Positions 52,518-60,859 of a stretch of 64,000 nucleotides of DNA are shown here, one piece after another. A program made the position numbers and the translations under genes. The notes beneath the pieces were generated by a model. It was given only the letters and a program-made list of their open reading frames with translations, had not been told where the DNA came from and did no database searches. The stretch spans positions 186,001 through 250,000 of the forward strand of contig NZ_PJBE01000013.1 of NCBI RefSeq assembly GCF_002836205.1, given 5' to 3'. How positions within the stretch are numbered: position 1 is the stretch's first letter; each line of letters opens with the position of its first letter. This stretch comes from Shewanella sp. Choline-02u-19. Lineage in GTDB: Bacteria > Pseudomonadota > Gammaproteobacteria > Enterobacterales > Shewanellaceae.

Positions 52518-53219
52518 TTATGATGACTTCTTAGGCTCAGGGAGCGGTTCTAGTTTTGTTAGTCGGTATCCTTGCCCCCGTAAAGTTTCGATCATTCCAA
52601 GTTGATTGTCAGGATCGAGCTTTTTCCGTAGACGCCGAATAAACACCTCAATAACATTGGAGTCGAGATCAAAGTCTTGGTCATAAATATGCTCGGTGAG
52701 TACCGTTTTAGATTTAACTTCACCAATATGCAGCATAAAGTATTCAAATAGCTTGTATTCCGAGCCACTAAGATTAATCAGTTCACCATTTTTAGTGAGT
52801 TCTAAGCTACTGGTATTGAGAGATAAAGGGCCGTTGTTAATCACTGGACTGGCTTTTCCTGCGCAGCGACGTATCAAAGCTTTTAGTCTTGCTATCAACT
52901 CCTGCGGGTGAAAAGGTTTAGTGAGGTAATCGTCCGCTCCGGCGTCTAAACCTTCGACTTTATCTTGCCAGCTATCACGAGCCGTTAAAATTAAAATAGG
53001 AAATTCAATCGCTAGCGCTCTGAGTTGAGTGATAAGCGCAATACCGTCAAGTTTGGGAAGTCCTACGTCAATAATCGCGGCATCGTAGTTGTACTCCTGC
53101 CCTTGAAAAAGACCTATCTCGCCATCATCGGCTGTATCGACAGTATAGTTAGCGGCTATCAAGTGCTGCTTAAGATTGCTCTGCAGTGCGAGATCATCTT
53201 CAACGAGTAACAGTCTCAT
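52518..53219 (-). CDS. PhoP-like response regulator (OmpR family)
   Basis: 233 residues. The receiver domain (about 1-118) has LLVEDDLAL, the phosphorylated Asp in AAIIDVGLPKLDGI near 51, LTARDSW near 78 and DYLTKPFHPQEL near 97. The OmpR winged helix (about 130-225) has LSGSEYKLFEYFMLH near 150, then VLTEHIYDQDFDLDSNVIEV, and ends IETLRGQGYRL. It binds direct repeats with about 11-base period by family. Three such repeats occur around this operon. Second gene of PepSY-regulator-sensor. Confidence 0.93.
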   Translation of the reverse strand: MRLLLVEDDLALQSNLKQHLIAANYTVDTADDGEIGLFQGQEYNYDAAIIDVGLPKLDGIALITQLRALAIEFPILILTARDSWQDKVEGLDAGADDYLTKPFHPQELIARLKALIRRCAGKASPVINNGPLSLNTSSLELTKNGELINLSGSEYKLFEYFMLHIGEVKSKTVLTEHIYDQDFDLDSNVIEVFIRRLRKKLDPDNQLGMIETLRGQGYRLTKLEPLPEPKKSS

Positions 53220-53240
53220 ATTTGTTCCTTTTGGTTGCAG

Positions 53241-53558
53241 TTAGTTACGGCGCACGCGGCCTGTTTTGGCATCAACAGTGACGTAAAAAACCACCCCATC
53301 TTTTGAAAGTAATTTGACTCGATAACCTGGATTACCATTAACACGAGCAGACTGAACTTTGAGGATCTTTCCTGGATACTGGCTTTTAACTAATTGGGCT
53401 GCTTGTTGTGAACTTTTCACTTTAAGTGACTTGGCATCACTATTCGTTGCCATCGCCATGGAGGCTAACGAAATAGTGGCGTAATGCCCGCCAGCATAGG
53501 CTGGTAAGGAGCCTAGCGTCAGTAGCGGTATTAATATCAACAGTAGAACAGCTTTCAT
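53241..53558 (-). CDS. PepSY-domain periplasmic protein
   Basis: About 105 residues from the ATG at 53558. A signal peptide (about 1-21, ending LPAYA) is followed by a PepSY domain with AAQLVKSQYPGKILKVQSAR near 48-67, YRVKLLSKDGVVFYVTVD near 75 and the ending AKTGRV. Such proteins often sit next to PhoPQ-like systems and may modulate the sensor or protease activity in the periplasm. It lies 21 bases before the regulator and leads the operon. A TTG or GTG start 9-12 bases upstream is possible. Confidence 0.85.
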   Translation of the reverse strand: MKAVLLLILIPLLTLGSLPAYAGGHYATISLASMAMATNSDAKSLKVKSSQQAAQLVKSQYPGKILKVQSARVNGNPGYRVKLLSKDGVVFYVTVDAKTGRVRRN

Positions 53559-53649
53559 TAAGAGCACCAAAGGGTTGAGATGTTACCAGTTTAAAAGATC
53601 CCGCTAGATTAGTCATCATTCCTGCATCGAGAGCGTGTTTAGCTTGTTA

Positions 53650-53682
53650 GATATACCGTTTTTAAGATGAACCCAACCTGAA
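53650..53682 (-). promoter_or_regulatory. Direct-repeat regulator box and -10 of the PepSY-PhoPQ operon
   Basis: On the minus strand TTCAGGTTGGGTTCA (53682 to 53668) is followed after exactly 12 bases by TATATC (53655 to 53650), a four-of-six -10 match. It suggests that the regulator controls its own operon. Confidence 0.6.
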
Positions 53683-53720
53683 TTGCCCAATGGGGATCCG
53701 TTAAGTCGCTGATTTTGACG

Positions 53721-53753
53721 TTCAGCTTGTGTTCATTTGAGTTGGCCTCTAAT
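53721..53753 (+). promoter_or_regulatory. Direct-repeat regulator box and -10 of the anchored-protein gene
   Basis: TTCAGCTTGTGTTCA (53721-53735) is followed after exactly 12 bases by TCTAAT (53748-53753), a five-of-six -10 match. The box differs from that of the DUF3300 gene in one base. Confidence 0.68.
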
Positions 53754-53785
53754 GATCTCAACCAAATGAATCGCTAGAGGTGATG

Positions 53786-54625
53786 ATGAAACAATTAAAA
53801 ACCCTAACCAAGCTATTGCCATTTTTTCTGAGTACGTGTTTATTGCCGATGGGCGCAGTAGCACAAGAACATAACCAAGCTAGTAGTATCTCTGCGGGAT
53901 ATATGCAGGATAAGGCATTCACAATCTCCTCAGGTCAGAGCCATCAATTATCAGCAGCTCAGCGAGAGTTATTATCAGCGCAACGCTTGCAGGTGAGCCC
54001 AAGTTTACTAAGCCCAATGAGCAGGGAGCAAGTGATCCAAACGCATATCGATAAAGCGCAGAAGGCTATCATCAAGCGCCAAGCCACAGCATCACCCGTT
54101 TTATTTGCCAATGGTATCTATCGAGATTTCTATATTTACGATGCTTACAGCCGCTTGTTTGTTGATAATGACGTTGATGGTTTTTATCAGACCTTTAGTG
54201 TGACCTTTGATGCGGACGTTAGTGGGGTATACCTCAATGAAAGAGCGGATGTGTTTGCGGAGCTTTATCTTAGCCGCAATGGAGGTCCTTGGGAGCATTA
54301 TTACACCACTGACATATTCAGTATTGTTGGTGATGTCACCGATGATGACTTTGAGGTCTTAACCACGTTGGATGTGGGATTTACTCCAGATCATTACGAC
54401 GTGCTTATCGATCTCTATGAAGTCGGCTACGGTGATATTGTGGCGACAGTAAGCTCAAATGATTTTGATAGTCTCTACGCCTTACCGCTGGAAAGTACCG
54501 ATTGGGATAATGACTATATTGAGGATGATAGCGATTATGCGGGAAGCACATCTTGGTGGGCACTGCTTGTTATATCGTTAGTTGTTCTTATGCGCAGGAC
54601 GCGATACGACAATAACGATAAATAG
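53786..54625 (+). CDS. GlyGly-CTERM-like anchored surface protein
   Basis: 279 residues from the ATG at 53786 (GAGG five bases before; two other starts lie just upstream). A signal peptide (about 1-27, ending GAVAQ) leads to a Ser/Gln-rich region and then a beta-rich acidic domain (about 105-245) with many Asp and Tyr. The C-terminus SWWALLVISLVVLMRRTR is a tripartite sorting signal (small residues, hydrophobic helix, basic tail) of the GlyGly-CTERM/rhombosortase kind. It resembles choice-of-anchor H proteins, from memory. It is divergent from the PepSY-PhoPQ operon and shares its box. Confidence 0.78.
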   Translation: MKQLKTLTKLLPFFLSTCLLPMGAVAQEHNQASSISAGYMQDKAFTISSGQSHQLSAAQRELLSAQRLQVSPSLLSPMSREQVIQTHIDKAQKAIIKRQATASPVLFANGIYRDFYIYDAYSRLFVDNDVDGFYQTFSVTFDADVSGVYLNERADVFAELYLSRNGGPWEHYYTTDIFSIVGDVTDDDFEVLTTLDVGFTPDHYDVLIDLYEVGYGDIVATVSSNDFDSLYALPLESTDWDNDYIEDDSDYAGSTSWWALLVISLVVLMRRTRYDNNDK

Positions 54626-54654
54626 TGTGTTTGGAGATAGGCCCTCTAACCATA

Positions 54655-54692
54655 AACATTGATAGTTGATTTGTGGACTGACTATCAATGTT
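54655..54692 (+). terminator. Hairpin after the anchored-protein gene
   Basis: A perfect 12-pair stem (AACATTGATAGT and ACTATCAATGTT) with a 14-base loop, 30 bases past the stop. There is no T run. Confidence 0.5.
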
Positions 54693-55067
54693 ATAACCGA
54701 AATAATGAGCTGTTAACCGAACATTTAGCGAGGTTTTCTAGCAATATGAGGCAGTGATGTTGACTATTTAAGTCTGTTAATACTCTATCTATCTATTTAT
54801 TTGTAATAGCTAATGCAAGAGTTCATCACGCCGCAAAACCTGACATATCTCCTTCCGCTACAAGGCAATGAAATACATACTTTTAAGTGGCTTAGGTATC
54901 AAATGCTTGTTAATTTTTTTACTAAACTATGCAGGTGTTTCCTTATTAATCACTAACTGCTGCATTGAACATAAGCATTATATGTTCGCGGCAACTAACT
55001 ATTCTGCTTGATTATTGTTCATTCTACTTATGTGGAGTGAAAATAGTTTTGACTGGTTACATTTTAA

Positions 55068-55089
55068 ATGTGTGACTCAAGTCACCTAT
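55068..55089 (+). promoter_or_regulatory. CRP-like site upstream of the receptor gene
   Basis: TGTGACTCAAGTCACC at 55071-55086 matches TGTGA-N6-TCACA in nine of ten positions. It lies about 180 bases before the receptor start and about 140 before the Fur box. Confidence 0.55.
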
Positions 55090-55209
55090 CTTATTGCTGT
55101 ATAAAGATTTTTTTGCAATTTACATTGTAAGCTTTTTATATAAAGTCGAGTAAAAACAATTACAAACAAATCTCCTTTGTATTAGTTGTTTAAATGCTGG
55201 TTGCAATGT

Positions 55210-55229
55210 TAATGATAATGGTTATCATC
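55210..55229 (+). promoter_or_regulatory. Fur box of the siderophore receptor gene
   Basis: ATGATAATGGTTATCAT at 55212-55228, an inverted repeat with arms ATGATAA and TTATCAT, matches the Fur consensus well. It is about 32 bases before the start codon. Confidence 0.8.
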
Positions 55230-55259
55230 TCGGCGCATAATACTTAAGTAGGGTTTGAG

Positions 55260-57692
55260 ATGAAAGGTTTTCATTATTCCATATTAGCAATTGCGTGTGC
55301 ATCGACATTTTTACCGACAACAATTTATGCAGCAGAAACCGCTGAAGCGAAAAGTAACATTGAGCGGATAACGGTTTATGGTAGACAAAACCAAGTGGTG
55401 ATGAACTCGGGATTAGCAACCAAGTCTAATATGTCACTCATGGAAACGCCTGCGGCAGTGGTTATTGTTGATGAAGAACTGATTCAAGCACAAGGTGTCG
55501 ATAATCTACAGGATTTGATACGTAATATTAGTGGTGTTACTCAAGCAGGTAATAACTATGGCATCGGTGATAATTTAGTTATTCGTGGTCTAGGTGCTAA
55601 TTACACCTATGATGGTATGTATGGTGGTGCTGGATTGGGTAATTCATTTAACCCTACTCGCTCATTGACCAATGTTGAATCTGTAGAGGTCTTAAAAGGG
55701 CCTGCGACTGGGCTTTATGGCATGGGCAGCGCGGGTGGTGTGATTAACCTTATAGAGAAAAAGCCACAATTTGAGTCTTCAAATGAGTTTACTGCTGAAA
55801 TCGGTCAATGGGACACCTATTCATTTTCTGTCGATAGCACGGGCGGGATCACAGACAATCTAGCTTACCGAGTTGTAGCGAAAAGTGCTCGTAGTGATGG
55901 TTTCCGTGAGATTGGTACTGATAGAGATGAGGTTTACACTTCTTTAAAATATATCATGAGTGATAGCCAAGATCTTATGTTATCAGCAACTTATATTAAA
56001 GATGCTATTGCCGTTGATTCAATTGGTCATCCTATCCGGATTTTTAATTCTGATTCTGTAGGCGGCAAAGGAGCTGGAGACGTTAGTTGGGAAGATCTAA
56101 TTAATGACCCGAATAACGCAGGGCTTCAATTAACTGATGCGCAGCGGCAACAGCTAGCAGGATCGCTTTCAAGTAGTGACGGCCAAACACCATATGCTTT
56201 TGGTCATGCGGGGATTATCTCTCCAATGGCAAAAGATAATGAAGGCGAAGAGCTACGCTTTAAGTTAACCCATAATATCTATTTAAACGATAATCTCTTT
56301 CTAAATCAACAATTACAATACCGTGACTATACCTCAGGCTTTGCTCGTCAAACAGGTGCTTATAACTATGTTTATTGGGACCGACGCGGCAAGATAAATG
56401 AAGATCCACGGGCACCATTAGTCGAAAATGGCGTGTTATATCCATTTGCAGGGCGTCGCCAGGAATATCGTAAAGTAGAAGCCGATGAAACGTCATGGCA
56501 GTATTTTGCCGATCTTCGTTATGATTTTGAAATTGGCAACATGGAAAATGAATTATTAGTCAATGCTAACTTTGAAGATAGAGATATCAGAGTTAAGCAA
56601 TATTCAATATATGATGCTGATAAAGTGATTAAGAACAAAGCAGGTGACACTATTTATCAGGGTGCTCTGCCTTATATTTATGATATTCGTAATCCCAATT
56701 GGGCGAAAGGGAGCTTTGAAGATCATGACCCGTTGTTGACGAGTAACTATACTAAAAAGGTTAATGCTTGGGGCGTAGGTCTGCAACATGTAGGATATTT
56801 TGATTATGGCTTTACCACTCGTATTGGTGTGGCATTTAATGATATTAAGCAAACTTATCAGCATTTAGGAGTTGATTCTAGATATTCATCAAGTAGAGCT
56901 GAACCGAAAGATAAAGCTGATACTAATGATGACGGAATTACTTATAACCTGGGTGTGACTTACATGCCTACAGATGATATCTCTTTTTTCTATAATCATT
57001 CAAAAGGTCGTACTGCATATAGCATATTAGGAAGCCTTACTGGTGAGGTTACTGATCGAAAAGATTCTGAATCTGTTAGTGATGACTTAGGTATTAGGTA
57101 TAAAGCCTTTGAAGATCAAATGTTAGCGTCATTAGTTTTCTTTAAGAGTGCGCGTACTAATTTACAGTACAGTAATCCTGACTATGAAGCTGGTATTTCA
57201 GCCCCTAATGTTGTCGAAAACTTCTATGACGGTAAAGAGGAAACAACCGGTGTAGAACTTGATTTAAATGCGCATATCAATGAGCAATGGATGGTTAACG
57301 TTAACGGTGTTTATCAAGATGCACGTGATAAAAAAGATCCTTACAGAAGTAGCTATGATACACGCCAGAAAGGTGTTCCTTATGTCACTGCAAGTGCATG
57401 GGTGACCTATGGTGCAGATTGGTTCACACTCGAAAGCCCAGTCAACATCAGTTTAGGTGCTAAATACGTCGATGATCGCAGTACTAACTCCGATTCATTT
57501 GGGATCCCTGATGGTTATGTGCCGAGCTACACCGTACTTGATTCTGCAATTAGCTATGATGTAGAACAATGGAAAATACAGCTCAATGTTAACAACCTCT
57601 TTAACGAAGAGTATTACAATAAAGCGATGTTCCTAGGCGGTATGCCCGGAGAAGAACGTAACGCCAAGTTGTCGTTAACTTACCGTTTGTAG
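55260..57692 (+). CDS. TonB-dependent siderophore receptor
   Basis: 810 residues, outer membrane. A signal peptide (about 1-24, ending IYAAE) is followed by a TonB-box-like ERITVYGR near 35. The plug domain (about 60-165) holds TPAAVVIVDEELIQAQGVDN, LVIRGLGANYTYDG near 104 and the end VEVLKGPATGLYGMGSAGGV near 144. The 22-strand barrel ends INVNNLFNEEYYNKAMF-like sequence and KLSLTYRL. It resembles ferric hydroxamate or coprogen receptors (FhuE/FoxA group), but the ligand cannot be fixed. No siderophore synthesis or ABC genes lie next to it. A Fur box implies induction by iron shortage. Confidence 0.93.
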   Translation: MKGFHYSILAIACASTFLPTTIYAAETAEAKSNIERITVYGRQNQVVMNSGLATKSNMSLMETPAAVVIVDEELIQAQGVDNLQDLIRNISGVTQAGNNYGIGDNLVIRGLGANYTYDGMYGGAGLGNSFNPTRSLTNVESVEVLKGPATGLYGMGSAGGVINLIEKKPQFESSNEFTAEIGQWDTYSFSVDSTGGITDNLAYRVVAKSARSDGFREIGTDRDEVYTSLKYIMSDSQDLMLSATYIKDAIAVDSIGHPIRIFNSDSVGGKGAGDVSWEDLINDPNNAGLQLTDAQRQQLAGSLSSSDGQTPYAFGHAGIISPMAKDNEGEELRFKLTHNIYLNDNLFLNQQLQYRDYTSGFARQTGAYNYVYWDRRGKINEDPRAPLVENGVLYPFAGRRQEYRKVEADETSWQYFADLRYDFEIGNMENELLVNANFEDRDIRVKQYSIYDADKVIKNKAGDTIYQGALPYIYDIRNPNWAKGSFEDHDPLLTSNYTKKVNAWGVGLQHVGYFDYGFTTRIGVAFNDIKQTYQHLGVDSRYSSSRAEPKDKADTNDDGITYNLGVTYMPTDDISFFYNHSKGRTAYSILGSLTGEVTDRKDSESVSDDLGIRYKAFEDQMLASLVFFKSARTNLQYSNPDYEAGISAPNVVENFYDGKEETTGVELDLNAHINEQWMVNVNGVYQDARDKKDPYRSSYDTRQKGVPYVTASAWVTYGADWFTLESPVNISLGAKYVDDRSTNSDSFGIPDGYVPSYTVLDSAISYDVEQWKIQLNVNNLFNEEYYNKAMFLGGMPGEERNAKLSLTYRL

Positions 57693-57709
57693 CCGTAAAT
57701 TAACCCTAT

Positions 57710-57737
57710 AAAAATGCAGCCTTATGGCTGCATTTTT
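57710..57737 (+). terminator. Terminator of the receptor gene
   Basis: AAAAATGCAGCC-TTAT-GGCTGCATTTTT, 18 bases past the stop. Confidence 0.93.
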
Positions 57738-57925
57738 ATTAATTAAAAGGCTACGAGCGTTATTATTTTAGTCAAATTCCTTACCCTTTTGTTTTCATCT
57801 GCCTAAATGAGTTGTGCGGTGTGTTTTATATTGGGATTAGTATTCGCTCTGTTTTGATTTCGCACTTTAATAATTCCTATGTTAGCTTAACCTTTAAATA
57901 ACCGTTTGAAATGGATAGCATCGTT

Positions 57926-59263
57926 ATGACAATCTCTTCGAAAACACCCATTGCACTTAGCTTATGCTTTTTGTTCACAGTGGCATTAAGTGGTAACGCC
58001 GTAGCTGCCAGCTTGAGTGACTCTGTTGATAAAGCGATGCCGAAACTTGAGGCGTTGTATCTGCATCTACATCAACATCCAGAGCTGTCCTTCCAAGAAA
58101 AAGCCACAAGTGCCCGCATGGCAAAAGAACTCGCCACGCTGGGGTTTGAAGTGACTGAGCAATTCGGTGGATATGGCGTTGTTGGGATATATAGAAATGG
58201 CGATGGGCCGACGGTCATGATAAGGGCTGATACCGACGGACTGCCCATCATTGAAGAGACGGGTAAACCATACGCTTCTACAGTGACGACTAAAGATGCG
58301 AGTAATAACATGGTAGGCATTATGCACGGCTGTGGGCACGATATTCATATGACCAGTCTGATTGGCACCGCGGAGCAGCTAGTGGCCAATAAAGCTGACT
58401 GGAAAGGCACCTTAATGATGGTGGCACAACCCGCAGAAGAGGTGGGTGGTGGCGCAAAAGCGATGCTTAAACAGGGCCTTTTTACTCAATTTCCCACACC
58501 TGATTACATCATCGGTTTGCATGTTAGCGCGGGGATCCCTGCCGGAAAGGTGGGTATTGCTCCAGGGTATGCTTTGGCTAATGTTGATTCAGTGGATATA
58601 AAAGTAAAAGGCAAGGGTGGACACGGCGCTTATCCGCATGCAACCAAAGATCCTGTTGTGTTAGCCTCTCGAATGGTGCTGGCACTGCAAACCATTTCGA
58701 GTCGAGAGATCTCACCGCTTGAGCCCAATGTGATCACCGTGGGTTCTATTCATGGTGGCTCGAAACACAATATTATTTCAGACGAAGTGAAGCTGCAGTT
58801 AACACTGCGGTCATATAATCCAGATGTGCGCTTGCAACAAATTGAAGCGCTTAAACGCCTTACTAGAGGGATTGCTATCAGTGCGGGCTTACCAGATGAG
58901 CTAATGCCTGAAGTGTATGTCCATGAAGAGGAAAGAATTCCCTCTACCTATAATGACCCCACACTGGCTGCCAATGTACAGGCGAGTATTGAGCAAGAAC
59001 TTGGCGTTGAAAATGTGCTCAAGTCTGAGCCTGTAATGGCCGGAGAAGATTTTGGCTTATATGGTCTTACCGCTGAAAAGCGCCCCATCACCATCTTCTG
59101 GCTAGGCGCTGTGGATCCAGACTCGTACCAAATAAGTTTGGACAATGGATCCACATTACCTTCATTGCATTCGAGTCAATTTGCACCCGATTACCCACTT
59201 ACGATCAATACCGGCGTTCGCGCCATGAGCCGCAGTGCGATGAACCTTTTTAATCATCATTGA
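57926..59263 (+). CDS. Secreted M20-family amidohydrolase
   Basis: 445 residues from the ATG at 57926, where a signal peptide (MTISSKTPIALSLCFLFTVA, ending AVAAS) begins; a start at 57911 adds five residues. It follows the IAA-amino-acid/hippurate hydrolase pattern: HLHQHPELSFQE near 48, IRADTDGLPI near 96, metal ligands in MHGCGHDIHMTSL near 130-142 and PAEEVGGGAK near 166, GHGAYPH near 232 and the final MAGEDFG near 368 with the last ligand region. The dimerisation domain lies about 205-330. It probably removes acyl groups from amino acids in the periplasm. The substrate is unknown. Confidence 0.9.
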   Translation: MTISSKTPIALSLCFLFTVALSGNAVAASLSDSVDKAMPKLEALYLHLHQHPELSFQEKATSARMAKELATLGFEVTEQFGGYGVVGIYRNGDGPTVMIRADTDGLPIIEETGKPYASTVTTKDASNNMVGIMHGCGHDIHMTSLIGTAEQLVANKADWKGTLMMVAQPAEEVGGGAKAMLKQGLFTQFPTPDYIIGLHVSAGIPAGKVGIAPGYALANVDSVDIKVKGKGGHGAYPHATKDPVVLASRMVLALQTISSREISPLEPNVITVGSIHGGSKHNIISDEVKLQLTLRSYNPDVRLQQIEALKRLTRGIAISAGLPDELMPEVYVHEEERIPSTYNDPTLAANVQASIEQELGVENVLKSEPVMAGEDFGLYGLTAEKRPITIFWLGAVDPDSYQISLDNGSTLPSLHSSQFAPDYPLTINTGVRAMSRSAMNLFNHH

Positions 59264-59272
59264 GCTAAAGAG

Positions 59273-60463
59273 TTACCTAGTACCTTGTCGTTTGTTCTCT
59301 ACTTTAGTCAGTAATGCCATTGTTTCAGGTTTTAAATCAATAAGGTCTTTTTGAGTCACAATCGCTACTGAACGTTGAATACTTTTATAGGCTTGTGAGT
59401 AGTTATGCTGTAGCAGTGCCAGTTGGGCCAAGTTATTCAAACCAATAACTTGGCCTGGTTGATAACCGACCATTTGATGGTAATCAACTGACAGCTGATA
59501 TTGCTGTTTAGCGGCGGCATAGCGGCCCAGTCGTTGATTTACATGCCCGGCCCAAGCAGCGACATAAGCAAGGTAAAGCCAGTCTTGTGAATTTGCCGCA
59601 CTCCTCCGGCTCTGAGATAGGGTGGATAGTGCGCGGGCTAGCTCCCCTTGCTCAATATAGCCTTTTGCCAATGTTAACCCTAATCGAGCTGACTCACGGC
59701 GGTTATCGGTTGATTCAGCATGTGTTAACGCTGCCGATACGATGTTGTTTGCGGCTACAAATTCTTGCTGCTTGAGCAGTATTTCTGCTATTTGTCTTTG
59801 GGCGATGAGATTGCCAGGATCCGAACTTAATAAAGTATAAAGAGTTTCACTCGCAGCAGTAGTTTCACTGTATTGCAGTTGTTTAAGGGCTAAAATAAGC
59901 AGCGGATTATTAAAATATGCTCGGCTTTTAATGCTGTTTGTATTGGCTTTAGCCTGGGTTTTATTATTAATAAGCTTAGCTAAATCAAGATACAGCGATT
60001 CAATATCGTCGGCTTGTATGTTGCCATTCTGATGCTGGCTAGGACCATATAAATTGAACTCTAGCTGGTAACGGTTATTGTGTTCAGTAATGGTGGATTC
60101 CACCACTAAAGAGGCACCCGATAAGGTGAGTAACTTGGTTACCTGCAAAGGGCGGCTGTCTTCAATAAAGCTTGAGCTTTGAAGTACAAAGTTGATGACA
60201 TCTTCAACTTGTAGAACAGGAAAGGCATTAGAATTATGGAGTTGAGCAATGAGACTTTCTTGATGGGCATATTGTTGCCAAAGAGGGTTGGTGGCACTCT
60301 GAGTTATTTTTACTGGGAGTATAATAATGGCGCCATTGTCTAAAGCCACTTGCTCATCGTGTGGATAATAAATGAAGCTTAAAAGTACTATAATTGCCAA
60401 AGCCGCCATTAATAATGGGATAGCTAACTTGCGTTGTTTTAGTGGTTCTGGATTTACAATCAT
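59273..60463 (-). CDS. Membrane-anchored TPR protein, CadC-like sensor half
   Basis: 396 residues. One membrane helix (about 13-33) with positive residues before it places the rest in the periplasm. The first part (about 40-150) has LPVKITQ and LSGASLVVESTITEHNNRY, like the periplasmic part of CadC/ToxR-type regulators. TPR repeats (about 190-385) follow, including NPLLILALKQLQYSETTAA and YQPGQVIGLNNLAQLALLQH. The DNA-binding winged helix that CadC proteins carry before the membrane helix is absent; only 12 residues precede it. Function is therefore uncertain. It ends nine bases from the convergent amidohydrolase gene. Confidence 0.75.
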   Translation of the reverse strand: MIVNPEPLKQRKLAIPLLMAALAIIVLLSFIYYPHDEQVALDNGAIIILPVKITQSATNPLWQQYAHQESLIAQLHNSNAFPVLQVEDVINFVLQSSSFIEDSRPLQVTKLLTLSGASLVVESTITEHNNRYQLEFNLYGPSQHQNGNIQADDIESLYLDLAKLINNKTQAKANTNSIKSRAYFNNPLLILALKQLQYSETTAASETLYTLLSSDPGNLIAQRQIAEILLKQQEFVAANNIVSAALTHAESTDNRRESARLGLTLAKGYIEQGELARALSTLSQSRRSAANSQDWLYLAYVAAWAGHVNQRLGRYAAAKQQYQLSVDYHQMVGYQPGQVIGLNNLAQLALLQHNYSQAYKSIQRSVAIVTQKDLIDLKPETMALLTKVENKRQGTR

Positions 60464-60859
60464 AAATGCCTTTTATTGATTTTATCACTTAAGTATAACG
60501 TGTCAGTTGTTAAAACAATGACTTTAATAAAGGGAGCTAACTTGATCCTATCAAGAGCCTTCTCTTTAAGTTGAACTCGTTAATGGATTGATTCATTAAC
60601 TTATTGATAACTAGCGTAACAATATTAGTGGGATGAGTCTTTCTATTTTATTTGAGTGAATACTATTAGCGCAATGGGGCCTGTAACGCAGCAGTTAAAG
60701 TATTAAGGCAATCTGAGCTAAATAAACTCGAAAGACTGTGTATCTATTTTATTATTTAATAATGGTTATATTTTAAGTGTAGTAAGCAACCCGTTAGCTG
60801 CGTTTAAGATACAGCAGGATAGTCAACCTTTTAAAGATCAACTATCCCGATAGTAAATT
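60464..60859. other. Gap between rhlE and the TPR gene
   Basis: About 400 bases. It holds CTTGAT-CCT-ATCAAG (60541-60555), GTTAATG ... CATTAAC (60579-60600), and GGATAGT ... ACTATCC (60817-60847) just after rhlE. None has a T run. I saw no sign of a lost winged-helix coding segment in the minus-strand frames, but did not check this exhaustively. Confidence 0.35.

Larger units (their letters stand above)
54693..55259. other. Regulatory region upstream of the siderophore receptor
   Basis: About 570 AT-rich bases without a gene. It includes a short TATC-type run (about 54786-54800), the inverted pair GAACATA / TATGTTC near 54966-54987, a CRP-like site and a Fur box. TATAAA at 55100-55105 is a possible -10 element. 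Confidence 0.45.

Noticed and set aside
54966..54980. Partial copy of the TTCA direct-repeat box upstream of the receptor gene
   Set aside because: It matches 12 of 15 bases but lacks the second TTCA and has no gene on the strand it would serve; probably chance.
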